A stretch of 5,847 nucleotides of DNA. It comes from an uncultured Clostridia bacterium. Its GTDB lineage: Bacteria; Bacillota; Clostridia; Oscillospirales; CAG-272. The notes beneath the pieces were generated by a model. It was given only the letters and a program-made list of their open reading frames with translations, was not told the origin of the DNA and did no database searches. Location: positions 1 to 5,847 of the forward strand of contig CALYSG010000106.1 in the NCBI GenBank assembly GCA_945485605.1. The letters are read 5' to 3'. How positions within the stretch are numbered: the first letter of the stretch is position 1; the number at the start of each line of letters is the position of its first letter. The position numbers and the translations under genes were made by a program. Positions 1 to 4,817 of this stretch are shown piece after piece.

Positions 1-1014
1 GGTTGCTATTATTTTTGGGACAGTGGCGCAAACAGAGTTGTATATACCTCTTTTAATAATACTACCAAATCATACGATATAATTTATCCCGAAGATTTCG
101 TTAAACAAGGGCAATGGTTCTCGCTTAACTGCGAAATAGCAAAACAAGATTATGAAACTCCTACGACAAGCGATGGTGTGACAACAGTTCAAATCGCGAA
201 TGGCGGTCAGCTTGCTCAACTTATAAGTGACTTAAAAGATATTCAAAACGGAAAAACTGGCGTTATTGCAGGTGGTAATTTCACAACAAAACCATCCACT
301 GACCCTAACGATTCCCCAAAGAATCTTGTTGGCAAAATCATTATCAATTTAACAGATAATATTGATTTCGGTGGTGCTTCCTTTAATATTAACTTAATGG
401 ATGCAGAATTTGAACTGAATGGTAATAATCATACAATATCCGGAATTGCGAATACAACCGGATTTACTCAAAGTACTAACAACTCCGAACACCAGCTTGC
501 AACATATGGTGCCGGGCTTATAGGTTATGCAACACAGTCTAAAATAACGTTTAAAAACGTAACAATCAAAGACAGTTACTTCGGTAACGAAACTGTTAAG
601 GCATCAGCCGTATTTGTCGGGCAAGCAAACGATTGTCAAATAGCATTTGAAAATACTAATGTAAATAATTGCACTGTTGAGGGCCTTAAGGGAGTGGCAG
701 CATATGTTGGCCATTTTAGAGCAAATGGACGTCAAATATCTACCGTTACATTTACCGGAAATAATAATACAGTAAATGATGTAAATGTCATTGCAAACGA
801 TTCATCAACTAATCTTGTTGCTTATGTAATTGGCAGAACAACACCTGATGCAGTTATTACAGTAACCGGCGCACTTAATGTATCGAATGTTTCTCTCAAG
901 AGTCACGGTGAAAATATTTCAGAAACTGTGTATTTCGTGAAAGGCAATGCCTCTAACATACCTGCTGAAGCTATAACAGCATATGATGGTACATCTGTAA
1001 CCATCTCAAAATAA
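1..1014 (+). CDS. Secreted/surface beta-helix protein with GLUG-like repeats, C-terminal part (5' end outside window)
   Basis: The frame is open from base 1 to a TAA at 1012-1014, giving 337 visible residues. The GTG at 178 is not a convincing start: the frame reads through it from the edge without a stop and I see no ribosome binding site there. Visible residues 112-148 hold a module of the form 'I-N-L-T-D-N-I-D-F-G ... L-N-G-N-N-H-T-I-S-G', which resembles the DIDLxG...DGNGHTI modules that precede GLUG repeats in bacterial surface proteins. Four imperfect repeats of 30-40 residues follow (nt 508-903), each with a small/Gly-rich strand (GLIGYA, AVFVGQA, AAYVGHF, VAYVIGR) and then a hydrophobic-alternating strand (ITFKNVTI, IAFENTNV, VTFTGNNN, ITVTGALN). 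This suggests a right-handed beta-helix, probably extracellular and adhesive or glycan-binding; that role is inference. The end (SVTISK) has no LPXTG motif, membrane segment or S-layer motif, so any anchor must lie upstream. The gene is much richer in A+T and in Asn/Thr than its neighbours. No enzyme motif is seen. Confidence 0.72.
   Translation, partial: GCYYFWDSGANRVVYTSFNNTTKSYDIIYPEDFVKQGQWFSLNCEIAKQDYETPTTSDGVTTVQIANGGQLAQLISDLKDIQNGKTGVIAGGNFTTKPSTDPNDSPKNLVGKIIINLTDNIDFGGASFNINLMDAEFELNGNNHTISGIANTTGFTQSTNNSEHQLATYGAGLIGYATQSKITFKNVTIKDSYFGNETVKASAVFVGQANDCQIAFENTNVNNCTVEGLKGVAAYVGHFRANGRQISTVTFTGNNNTVNDVNVIANDSSTNLVAYVIGRTTPDAVITVTGALNVSNVSLKSHGENISETVYFVKGNASNIPAEAITAYDGTSVTISK
508..903 (+). 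repeat. Four tandem GLUG-like protein repeats
   Basis: Four degenerate protein-level repeats lie in the left-edge gene, at about nt 508-582, 604-684, 694-789 and 814-903. The aligned cores are GLIGYA / AVFVGQA / AAYVGHF / VAYVIGR, followed 8-14 residues later by ITFKNVTI / IAFENTNV / VTFTGNNN / ITVTGALN. Core-to-core distances are 31, 30 and 40 residues. The repeats do not match at DNA level, so they are old rather than a recent slippage product. Confidence 0.6.
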
Positions 1015-1084
1015 GTACTGTTTGATTCAACATCTTATGAAAAAAGTCAATCTATCTTGAATAAGTAAAAGCTGTTCTTGTTTT

Positions 1085-1117
1085 GCCCTAACGGTCATTT
1101 GACCGTTAGGGCTTTTT
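1085..1117 (+). terminator. Rho-independent terminator of the beta-helix protein gene
   Basis: Two perfectly complementary 13-nt arms, GCCCTAACGGTCA (1085-1097) and TGACCGTTAGGGC (1100-1112), surround a minimal loop (in practice about 12 bp with an ATTT loop) and are followed by TTTTT at 1113-1117. It lies 70 nt after the stop at 1014. On the opposite strand the hairpin is followed by AAAAC rather than T's, so it serves only the rightward gene and not gdhA, which ends at 1188. Confidence 0.9.
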
Positions 1118-1187
1118 GAATTTTTGGTACTATGTTTCGCTCTATGAAGGGGCGGTATTTTTATCTGTGATTCAAAATATGACTTTT

Positions 1188-2537
1188 TCAGTACGCCACG
1201 CCCTGCGCGAGCATTGCCTCGGCTATGCGCGAAAAGCCCGCGATGTTTGCTCCGACGGCAAGATCTCCGGGGTAATTATATTCCTCAGCCGCCGCGGAAC
1301 AGCTCTCATATATCTGTCGCATAATGCCGTGAAGGCGCTCGTCGACCTCCTCGGCTCCCCATGAGAGCCTTGCGCTGTTCTGTGCCATTTCAAACCCGCT
1401 CGCGGCGACGCCCCCCGCATTTGCCGCTTTCGCGGGAGCAAAAAGAATATTTCTCTTGCGAAATGTCTCTATTGCTCCCGGCGTGCTCGGCATATTTGCT
1501 CCCTCGGCGATCGCTACTGCGCCGTTTTCCGAAAGTATATTTGCCGCCTCTCGGTCAAGCTCGTTCTGCGTCGCACACGGGAAGGCTATGTCGCACTTTA
1601 CATTCCATATTCCGCGGCGATCGGATATGAAGGCTGCTCCTTCCGCGCATCTTGCGTATTCGGAGATCCGCGCGTGTTCTTTTTCCTTTATTTGCTTCAT
1701 AAGCCCGATGTCAATGCCGCCCGGAACGTAAATATATCCGGACGAATCACTCATCGCGACGACCTTGGCACCCAAGGCGACCGCCTTCTCGGCGCAGTGG
1801 AGCGCCACATTTCCCGAGCCGGAGACGACGGCGCTCATTCCGTCGAGCGACAGCCCGCGGCTGCGAAGCATATTTTCGGTGAAATAACAGACGCCGTAGC
1901 CGGTTGCCTGCGTTCTTATCGCCGATCCTCCGTATGACATCCCTTTTCCGGTGAGAGCACCCGAATGTTCGTTACGCAGTCTCTTGAACTGCCCGAAAAG
2001 ATATCCGATCTCGCGCTCTCCAACCCCGATATCGCCGGCGGGAATATCGGTAAACTGCCCGATATGCTTTTCAAGCTCGGTCATGAACGATTGGCAGAAG
2101 CGCATGATCTCGCCGTCGCTCTTGCCTTTCGGATCGAAGTCCGCGCCACCCTTGCCTCCCCCTATTGCGAGACCCGTTAGGGCGTTTTTGAAGCATTGCT
2201 CAAAGCCGAGAAACTTCATGACCGAGAGATCTACTTCGGGATGAAAGCGAAGTCCGCCCTTGTACGGACCTATTGCCGAGTTATACTGTACGCGAAAGCC
2301 ACGGTTGACCCTCACCTTTCCGCCGTCGTCGATCCAGCTCACGCGGAATGTTATAACGCGCTCAGGCTCGATGAGCCGCGGGATGATCCCCGCTTTTATA
2401 TATTCGGGGTGAGAATCAAGCACTACGCCAATGCCGGACAGGACCTCGTGCACTGCCTGAAGAAATTCCTTTTGGTATCTGTCGCGTTTTTCGGTCTCAC
2501 GGTATATTTCTTCAAGATATTCGTTTCCGAAGGACAT
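1188..2537 (-). CDS. gdhA: NADP-specific glutamate dehydrogenase
   Basis: A 449-residue cytoplasmic enzyme (EC 1.4.1.4) that reductively aminates 2-oxoglutarate with ammonium and NADPH to glutamate. The length matches the usual 445-450 of the hexameric bacterial family. The N-terminal substrate domain carries PYKGGLRFHP (residues 91-100), K117 in the QCFKNAL segment, the catalytic lysine K129 in GGGKGG, and D169 in PAGDIGVG. These match K89, K113, K125 and D165 of the Clostridium symbiosum enzyme by motif. The Rossmann domain has VSGSGNVA (238-245). SDSSG (263-267) follows the second strand, as in NADP-dependent E. coli GdhA, and argues for NADP over NAD. S380 sits in AANAGGVAAS. The start is ATG at 2537-2535: AAGGAGG ends 7-8 nt before it and the family N-terminus begins here. 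The frame stays open up to 2741, but that extra 68-residue stretch has no homologous look and covers the leader. It is a single-gene unit, with no clear terminator between 1187 and 1118. Confidence 0.96.
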   Translation of the reverse strand: MSFGNEYLEEIYRETEKRDRYQKEFLQAVHEVLSGIGVVLDSHPEYIKAGIIPRLIEPERVITFRVSWIDDGGKVRVNRGFRVQYNSAIGPYKGGLRFHPEVDLSVMKFLGFEQCFKNALTGLAIGGGKGGADFDPKGKSDGEIMRFCQSFMTELEKHIGQFTDIPAGDIGVGEREIGYLFGQFKRLRNEHSGALTGKGMSYGGSAIRTQATGYGVCYFTENMLRSRGLSLDGMSAVVSGSGNVALHCAEKAVALGAKVVAMSDSSGYIYVPGGIDIGLMKQIKEKEHARISEYARCAEGAAFISDRRGIWNVKCDIAFPCATQNELDREAANILSENGAVAIAEGANMPSTPGAIETFRKRNILFAPAKAANAGGVAASGFEMAQNSARLSWGAEEVDERLHGIMRQIYESCSAAAEEYNYPGDLAVGANIAGFSRIAEAMLAQGVAY

Positions 2538-2544
2538 CTCTATA

Positions 2545-2553
2545 CCTCCTTTT
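2545..2553 (-). promoter_or_regulatory. Shine-Dalgarno site fixing the gdhA start
   Basis: On the minus strand this reads AAAAGGAGG, followed by TATAGAG and ATG at 2537-2535. It is close to a perfect match to the 16S 3' end at 7-nt spacing. It decides the start at 2537 rather than any upstream in-frame codon. Confidence 0.88.
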
Positions 2554-2573
2554 GCCGACAAAAAGCAGTCGGC
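2554..2573 (-). other. Small hairpin in the gdhA leader, touching the ribosome binding site
   Basis: On the minus strand GCCGAC (2573-2568) and GTCGGC (2559-2554) form a perfect 6-bp GC-rich stem around the loop TGCTTTTT. The stem ends directly against the AAAAGGAGG site. No T-run follows the stem, so it is not a terminator. It may stabilise the 5' end of the message or affect ribosome access; neither is shown by the sequence alone. Confidence 0.5.
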
Positions 2574-2578
2574 ATTAC

Positions 2579-2589
2579 AGTATATTATA
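2579..2589 (-). promoter_or_regulatory. Possible -10 element(s) of the gdhA promoter
   Basis: Reading leftward, the sequence has overlapping TATAAT (2589-2584) and TATACT (2584-2579), 42-47 nt upstream of the gdhA start. For both I looked for a -35 at about 17 nt spacing and found none (GAAGAA and ATCGCA respectively). Neither has a TG extension. The promoter may therefore need an activator, or the match may be chance in an AT-rich stretch. Confidence 0.4.
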
Positions 2590-2614
2590 TTTTTCACACA
2601 ATGCGATTCTTCTC

Positions 2615-2643
2615 TTGAAAAAAATCGAGAAAGGTGATAAAAT
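2615..2643 (+). promoter_or_regulatory. Sigma-A-type promoter of the DUF4364-sigma operon
   Basis: TTGAAA (2615-2620) is separated by exactly 17 nt from TAAAAT (2638-2643). A TG at 2635-2636 gives an extended -10 (TGA-TAAAAT), and an A-run starts directly after the -35. Transcription should start near 2650, leaving a leader of about 25 nt. I expect a strong housekeeping promoter. Confidence 0.8.
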
Positions 2644-2673
2644 AATATAAGAGCCTTAAAATGGGGGGTATTT

Positions 2674-3225
2674 ATGAGTTCGCTTATCGGAAGTAAGAAA
2701 AACGTCAAGATTTTTGTCCTGTACCTTATGGAAAACATCAACTATCCGCTTGATTTCGTGACGCTTAACGATATAGTAATGCAGACCGATTATGTTATGT
2801 ACCTTGATTTTGCCGAAGGGTTTCACGAGATGCTTCACGACGGGCTTATCGAAAACGTCGGTAAGGATCCCGAGGGCAATGACATATTTGCCGTTACGAA
2901 CAAGGGCAGGATCGTCGCCGGTGCGCTCAAGAGTGATATCCTCGATTCGATACTCGACAAGAGCCTTGCCGGAGCGCTTCGCTATCTTGATTTCCGGCGC
3001 CGTGGGATCGAGACATCGTGTCATTCGGAAAGGCAACCCGACGGGAGCTACGACGTGACCTTTACCATGACGGAAAAGGGCAGGGTAATAATGTCTGCAT
3101 CTCTCGCCGTTGACAGCGAGAACCGTGCCGAGCGGATGAAGGACAATTTCCGCGACCGCCCGGAGGCGGTCTATCGCGGAATGGTCGCGCTTCTTGCCGG
3201 AAACGTTAACTATCTATTTGACTGA
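2674..3225 (+). CDS. DUF4364 family protein (winged-helix-like)
   Basis: A 183-residue soluble protein that I assign to DUF4364, a family of roughly 170-180 residues found in Clostridia, from overall pattern and length. Residues about 8-85 look like a winged-helix domain: a helix VKIFVLYLMENINYPL, a second helical block that would hold the recognition helix, and then two short strands around 'ENVGKDPEGNDIFAVTNKGR', the typical wing ending in a TxKGR turn. The C-terminal half (about 105-183) has FRRRGIE, a strand pair (SYDVTFTMTEKGRVIM) and a closing helix. Its function is not established; DNA binding is inference from fold. There is no signal peptide or membrane segment. The start at 2674 has GGGGGG at 2663-2668, 5 nt away. 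The stop lies 20 nt before the sigma gene, so the two are almost certainly co-transcribed from the promoter at 2615-2643. Confidence 0.8.
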   Translation: MSSLIGSKKNVKIFVLYLMENINYPLDFVTLNDIVMQTDYVMYLDFAEGFHEMLHDGLIENVGKDPEGNDIFAVTNKGRIVAGALKSDILDSILDKSLAGALRYLDFRRRGIETSCHSERQPDGSYDVTFTMTEKGRVIMSASLAVDSENRAERMKDNFRDRPEAVYRGMVALLAGNVNYLFD

Positions 3226-3226
3226 A

Positions 3227-3237
3227 AAGGCGGTGAT
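3227..3237 (+). promoter_or_regulatory. Strong ribosome binding site of the sigma factor gene
   Basis: AAGGCGGTGAT matches the full anti-Shine-Dalgarno complement AAGGAGGTGAT with one mismatch and ends 8 nt before ATG at 3246. It begins just after the TGA of the preceding gene (3223-3225). The sigma factor therefore has its own strong initiation site and does not rely on coupling alone. Confidence 0.75.
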
Positions 3238-3245
3238 ATACCTTT

Positions 3246-3806
3246 ATGGCAGGCAATTCTGAGCTTTCAGTACTCCTGCCCTCGGCAAAGGAGGGTGACG
3301 AGAAGGCGTTCTCACGTCTGCTTGAGCTTTATTCTCCTCTTATAAGTGCATCGGTAAAGAAGTATTCGGGAGGGCTCATCCCGATTGACGAGGACGATTT
3401 GAGGCAGGAGGCTACGATATCCTTCTATAAGGCTGTTCTCGCCTATGCGGACGGGAGCGACACGGATTTCGGGCATTACGCAAAGATATGCGTAGAGCGA
3501 GGGCTTATTTCGCATATTCGGATGCAGAAGCGTCACGTGCCGTTTACCGCAACTCTTGACGAGGCGGGGACGGTGCAGGATCGCGACGATCCGGCGGGAG
3601 ATCTTATCGAGAGGGAACGAGTTGGAGAGCTTAACGATAAGATACGCGAAAGCCTGTCCGATTTTGAAAACATGGTCTGGCACCTTCATATTTCCGGGAT
3701 GTCTCCTTCCGTGATAGCGGAGGCACTCGGGCGCGATGTCAAGTCGATAAACAATGCTCTTCGCAGGATCCGCGTGAAACTGCGCCGCACGATAAAGAAA
3801 CAGTAA
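3246..3806 (+). CDS. Sigma-70 family RNA polymerase sigma factor, SigH-like
   Basis: A 186-residue alternative sigma factor with only regions 2 and 4. Region 2 spans about residues 15-95: 'EKAFSRLLELYSPLI', the core-binding DEDDLRQEATISFYKAVLAY (48-67), and the -10-reading segment through HYAKICVERGLISHIRMQKR (77-96). A variable acidic linker (about 104-125) follows. Region 4 spans about 127-182, with a helix-turn-helix at 153-178 (SPSVIAEALGRDVKSINNAL). The phrase VKSINNALRRIRVKLRR closely resembles the end of Bacillus SigH (VKSIDNALQRVKRKLE), as does the HYAKICVERGLISHI segment. It is shorter than Bacillus SigH (about 218) and does not sit in the usual rlmB/yacP neighbourhood, so I leave it without a symbol. 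No anti-sigma gene adjoins it. The DUF4364 gene 20 nt upstream is its only operon partner. Which promoters it reads cannot be told from here. Confidence 0.88.
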   Translation: MAGNSELSVLLPSAKEGDEKAFSRLLELYSPLISASVKKYSGGLIPIDEDDLRQEATISFYKAVLAYADGSDTDFGHYAKICVERGLISHIRMQKRHVPFTATLDEAGTVQDRDDPAGDLIERERVGELNDKIRESLSDFENMVWHLHISGMSPSVIAEALGRDVKSINNALRRIRVKLRRTIKKQ

Positions 3807-3832
3807 AGGCAGACCTTTTCCGGGATTATTGC

Positions 3833-4222
3833 CTATTTGATCTGAGGGGATTCGTTTGGATCCCTTCTTTTTTTACCCGAAAAGAGTGAGGCTATTCCTG
3901 ATATCATAAGCGTAGCACCGAAGATGGTCCTTATCGCGCCAACAGGGAGAAGACCCGCGACAAAGCTGCCCGCGAGCGTTCCGACGATGCCGGAAACTGT
4001 AAGGATCAGTATTGCTTTCCAGTAGATTTTTCTTTTTCCGATGTGTACCGCCATCGACGATCCGCCGGAAAAGAGAAAAAAGAGAAGATTTAGCCCCTGC
4101 GCGGCGAGCTGAGTCGTTCCCGCAACTGCGGTCAGCCAAATAGTGAAGAGTCCTCCGCTCCCGATTCCCATGCCCGAGAGAATGGCGATAATAAAGGCGG
4201 CGATAATATTTAATATTTGCAT
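3833..4222 (-). CDS. TauE/SafE (TSUP) family membrane protein, half-size, second of pair
   Basis: A 129-residue integral membrane protein matching one half of the eight-helix TauE/SafE (DUF81) anion exporters. It has about four membrane segments: residues 4-32, with the family Gly motif GMGIGSGG; about 38-58 (LAAQGLNLLFFLFSGGSS, the well-known NLLFF signature of the C-terminal half); 67-92; and 94-115. A hydrophilic tail, SGKKRRDPNESPQIK, follows. The ATG at 4222-4220 lies 3 nt after the stop of the upstream half-gene. Its ribosome site AGGAAA lies within that gene's last codons, so translation is probably coupled. The family exports sulfite, sulfonates or other organic anions; the substrate here is unknown. 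The encoded tail is the part overlapping the convergent terminator and shows no family conservation that I recognise. I see no clear terminator after this gene; only a weak 5-bp hairpin at 3805-3818. Confidence 0.85.
   Translation of the reverse strand: MQILNIIAAFIIAILSGMGIGSGGLFTIWLTAVAGTTQLAAQGLNLLFFLFSGGSSMAVHIGKRKIYWKAILILTVSGIVGTLAGSFVAGLLPVGAIRTIFGATLMISGIASLFSGKKRRDPNESPQIK
3847..3874 (+). terminator. Terminator of the DUF4364-sigma operon, inside the convergent tauE-like gene
   Basis: GGGATTC (3847-3853) pairs with GGATCCC (3858-3864) as a 7-bp stem with one T-G wobble and a GTTT loop, followed by TTCTTTTTTT (3865-3874). It is a classic rho-independent terminator for + strand transcripts, 41 nt past the sigma stop. 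It overlaps codons 117-126 of the minus-strand TauE-like protein. Confidence 0.83.
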
Positions 4223-4225
4223 TTT

Positions 4226-4618
4226 TTATTTCCTGATCATAAGGTATATGCCCGACCAAATAACGAGTGCCGTAAACAGCTTCTTTATTACGGGAACATT
4301 TATTTTGTCAAGAATAAATGCTCCGATTACGCCTCCTATTGCCGCCGGGATAATATAGACTCCGAAGCCCGTAAGGTCGGTCCGACCCGTTGAGATATAG
4401 CTTATCGCCGAGACGAGCGATATGGGGAGCATCACGGCGAGGGCGTTTACGAAAACATCACGCTTGCCGTCAGGATCGGTTATAAGAGGTGCCAGACCGA
4501 AAACCACGAGTATCCCTCCGCCCGAACCGATAAGCCCGTTAACGAATCCCGCTGCCGTCCCGAGAAGCAGGAGCTTCAGTATCGTTTTCAGGTGCTCCGG
4601 TGCTTTTGAATTAACCAT
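4226..4618 (-). CDS. TauE/SafE (TSUP) family membrane protein, half-size, first of pair
   Basis: A 130-residue integral membrane protein matching the N-terminal half of TauE/SafE exporters. About four membrane segments are visible: 13-41, with the family motif GFVNGLIGSGGGILVV (24-39); 55-77, containing NALAVMLPISLVSAISY; 84-104 (FGVYIIPAAIGGVIGAFIL); and 109-127. There is a loop with charged residues (DPDGKRD, 48-54) after the first segment. The usual family length is about 250, so this is half a transporter, with the other half encoded 3 nt downstream. The ATG at 4618-4616 is preceded by AAGGAGG at 7-nt spacing, fixing the start. The two proteins probably assemble as a heterodimer in the cytoplasmic membrane. 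The promoter should lie in 4619-4740 reading leftward, but I find no clean -35/-10 pair there. Confidence 0.87.
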   Translation of the reverse strand: MVNSKAPEHLKTILKLLLLGTAAGFVNGLIGSGGGILVVFGLAPLITDPDGKRDVFVNALAVMLPISLVSAISYISTGRTDLTGFGVYIIPAAIGGVIGAFILDKINVPVIKKLFTALVIWSGIYLMIRK

Positions 4619-4706
4619 TTGTTTTCCTCCTTCGGTGCTCTTTTGCCTTCGGGATACAATTAGTCTTTGCCGTAAAAAATAAAATATGTAATATTGAACC
4701 GATGTA

Positions 4707-4735
4707 TTGAAAAAAAAGGAAAGATATGATATACT
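4707..4735 (+). promoter_or_regulatory. Sigma-A-type promoter of the ftsK-like gene
   Basis: TTGAAA (4707-4712) is separated by 17 nt from TATACT (4730-4735). TG at 4727-4728 makes an extended -10, and an A-run continues from the -35. Start of transcription is expected near 4742, giving a leader of about 76 nt. The design is nearly the same as that of the promoter at 2615-2643. Confidence 0.82.
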
Positions 4736-4750
4736 TTTACTATATATACT

Positions 4751-4798
4751 CTGAGTTTGGGGCTCGGAGTGAAAATAATGTTTTACCGTGCCGCACGG
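4751..4798 (+). other. Leader of the ftsK-like gene with two small hairpins
   Basis: CTGAG (4751-4755) can pair with CTCGG (4763-4767, one wobble). CCGTG (4786-4790) pairs perfectly with CACGG (4794-4798) around a 3-nt loop. Neither is followed by a T-run. They are short and could be chance; I recognise no riboswitch or T-box. Confidence 0.3.
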
Positions 4799-4817
4799 CG
4801 GCTGAATGAGGGGAATA

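Noticed and set aside
178..1014. GTG at 178 as the start of a complete 278-residue gene
   Set aside because: The frame is open back to base 1 with protein-like sequence and no ribosome site precedes the GTG, so the gene most likely begins outside the window.
1085..1112. The 13-nt inverted repeat as an attachment site or insertion-sequence end
   Set aside because: It is directly followed by a T-run 70 nt after a stop codon, and no transposase or duplicated target is seen, so a terminator explains it fully.
1361..2244. Several + strand frames opposite gdhA
   Set aside because: They are antisense to strongly conserved gdhA codons, rich in Arg/Pro/Ser as expected from GC-rich antisense, and lack ribosome sites.
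2538..2741. Longer gdhA reading frame starting at 2741
   Set aside because: The extra 68 residues cover the leader, the putative -10 and the DUF4364 promoter, have no family resemblance, and the AAGGAGG site marks 2537 as the start.
3312..3689. 125-codon minus-strand frame opposite the sigma factor gene (and a similar one at 2656-3036 opposite DUF4364)
   Set aside because: Antisense shadows of well-supported genes, with no recognisable domain or ribosome site.
3805..3818. 5-bp hairpin AAAGG/CCTTT as a terminator for the TauE pair or the sigma gene
   Set aside because: The stem is short and AT-rich and overlaps the sigma stop codon; on the minus strand no solid T-run follows. The hairpin at 3847-3874 is the convincing one for the + strand.
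4715..4740. SigH-type promoter (AAAGGAAAG resembles the RNAGGAWWW -35) before ftsK
   Set aside because: No GAAT-type -10 follows at the required 11-14 nt, and the sigma-A promoter overlapping it fits far better.
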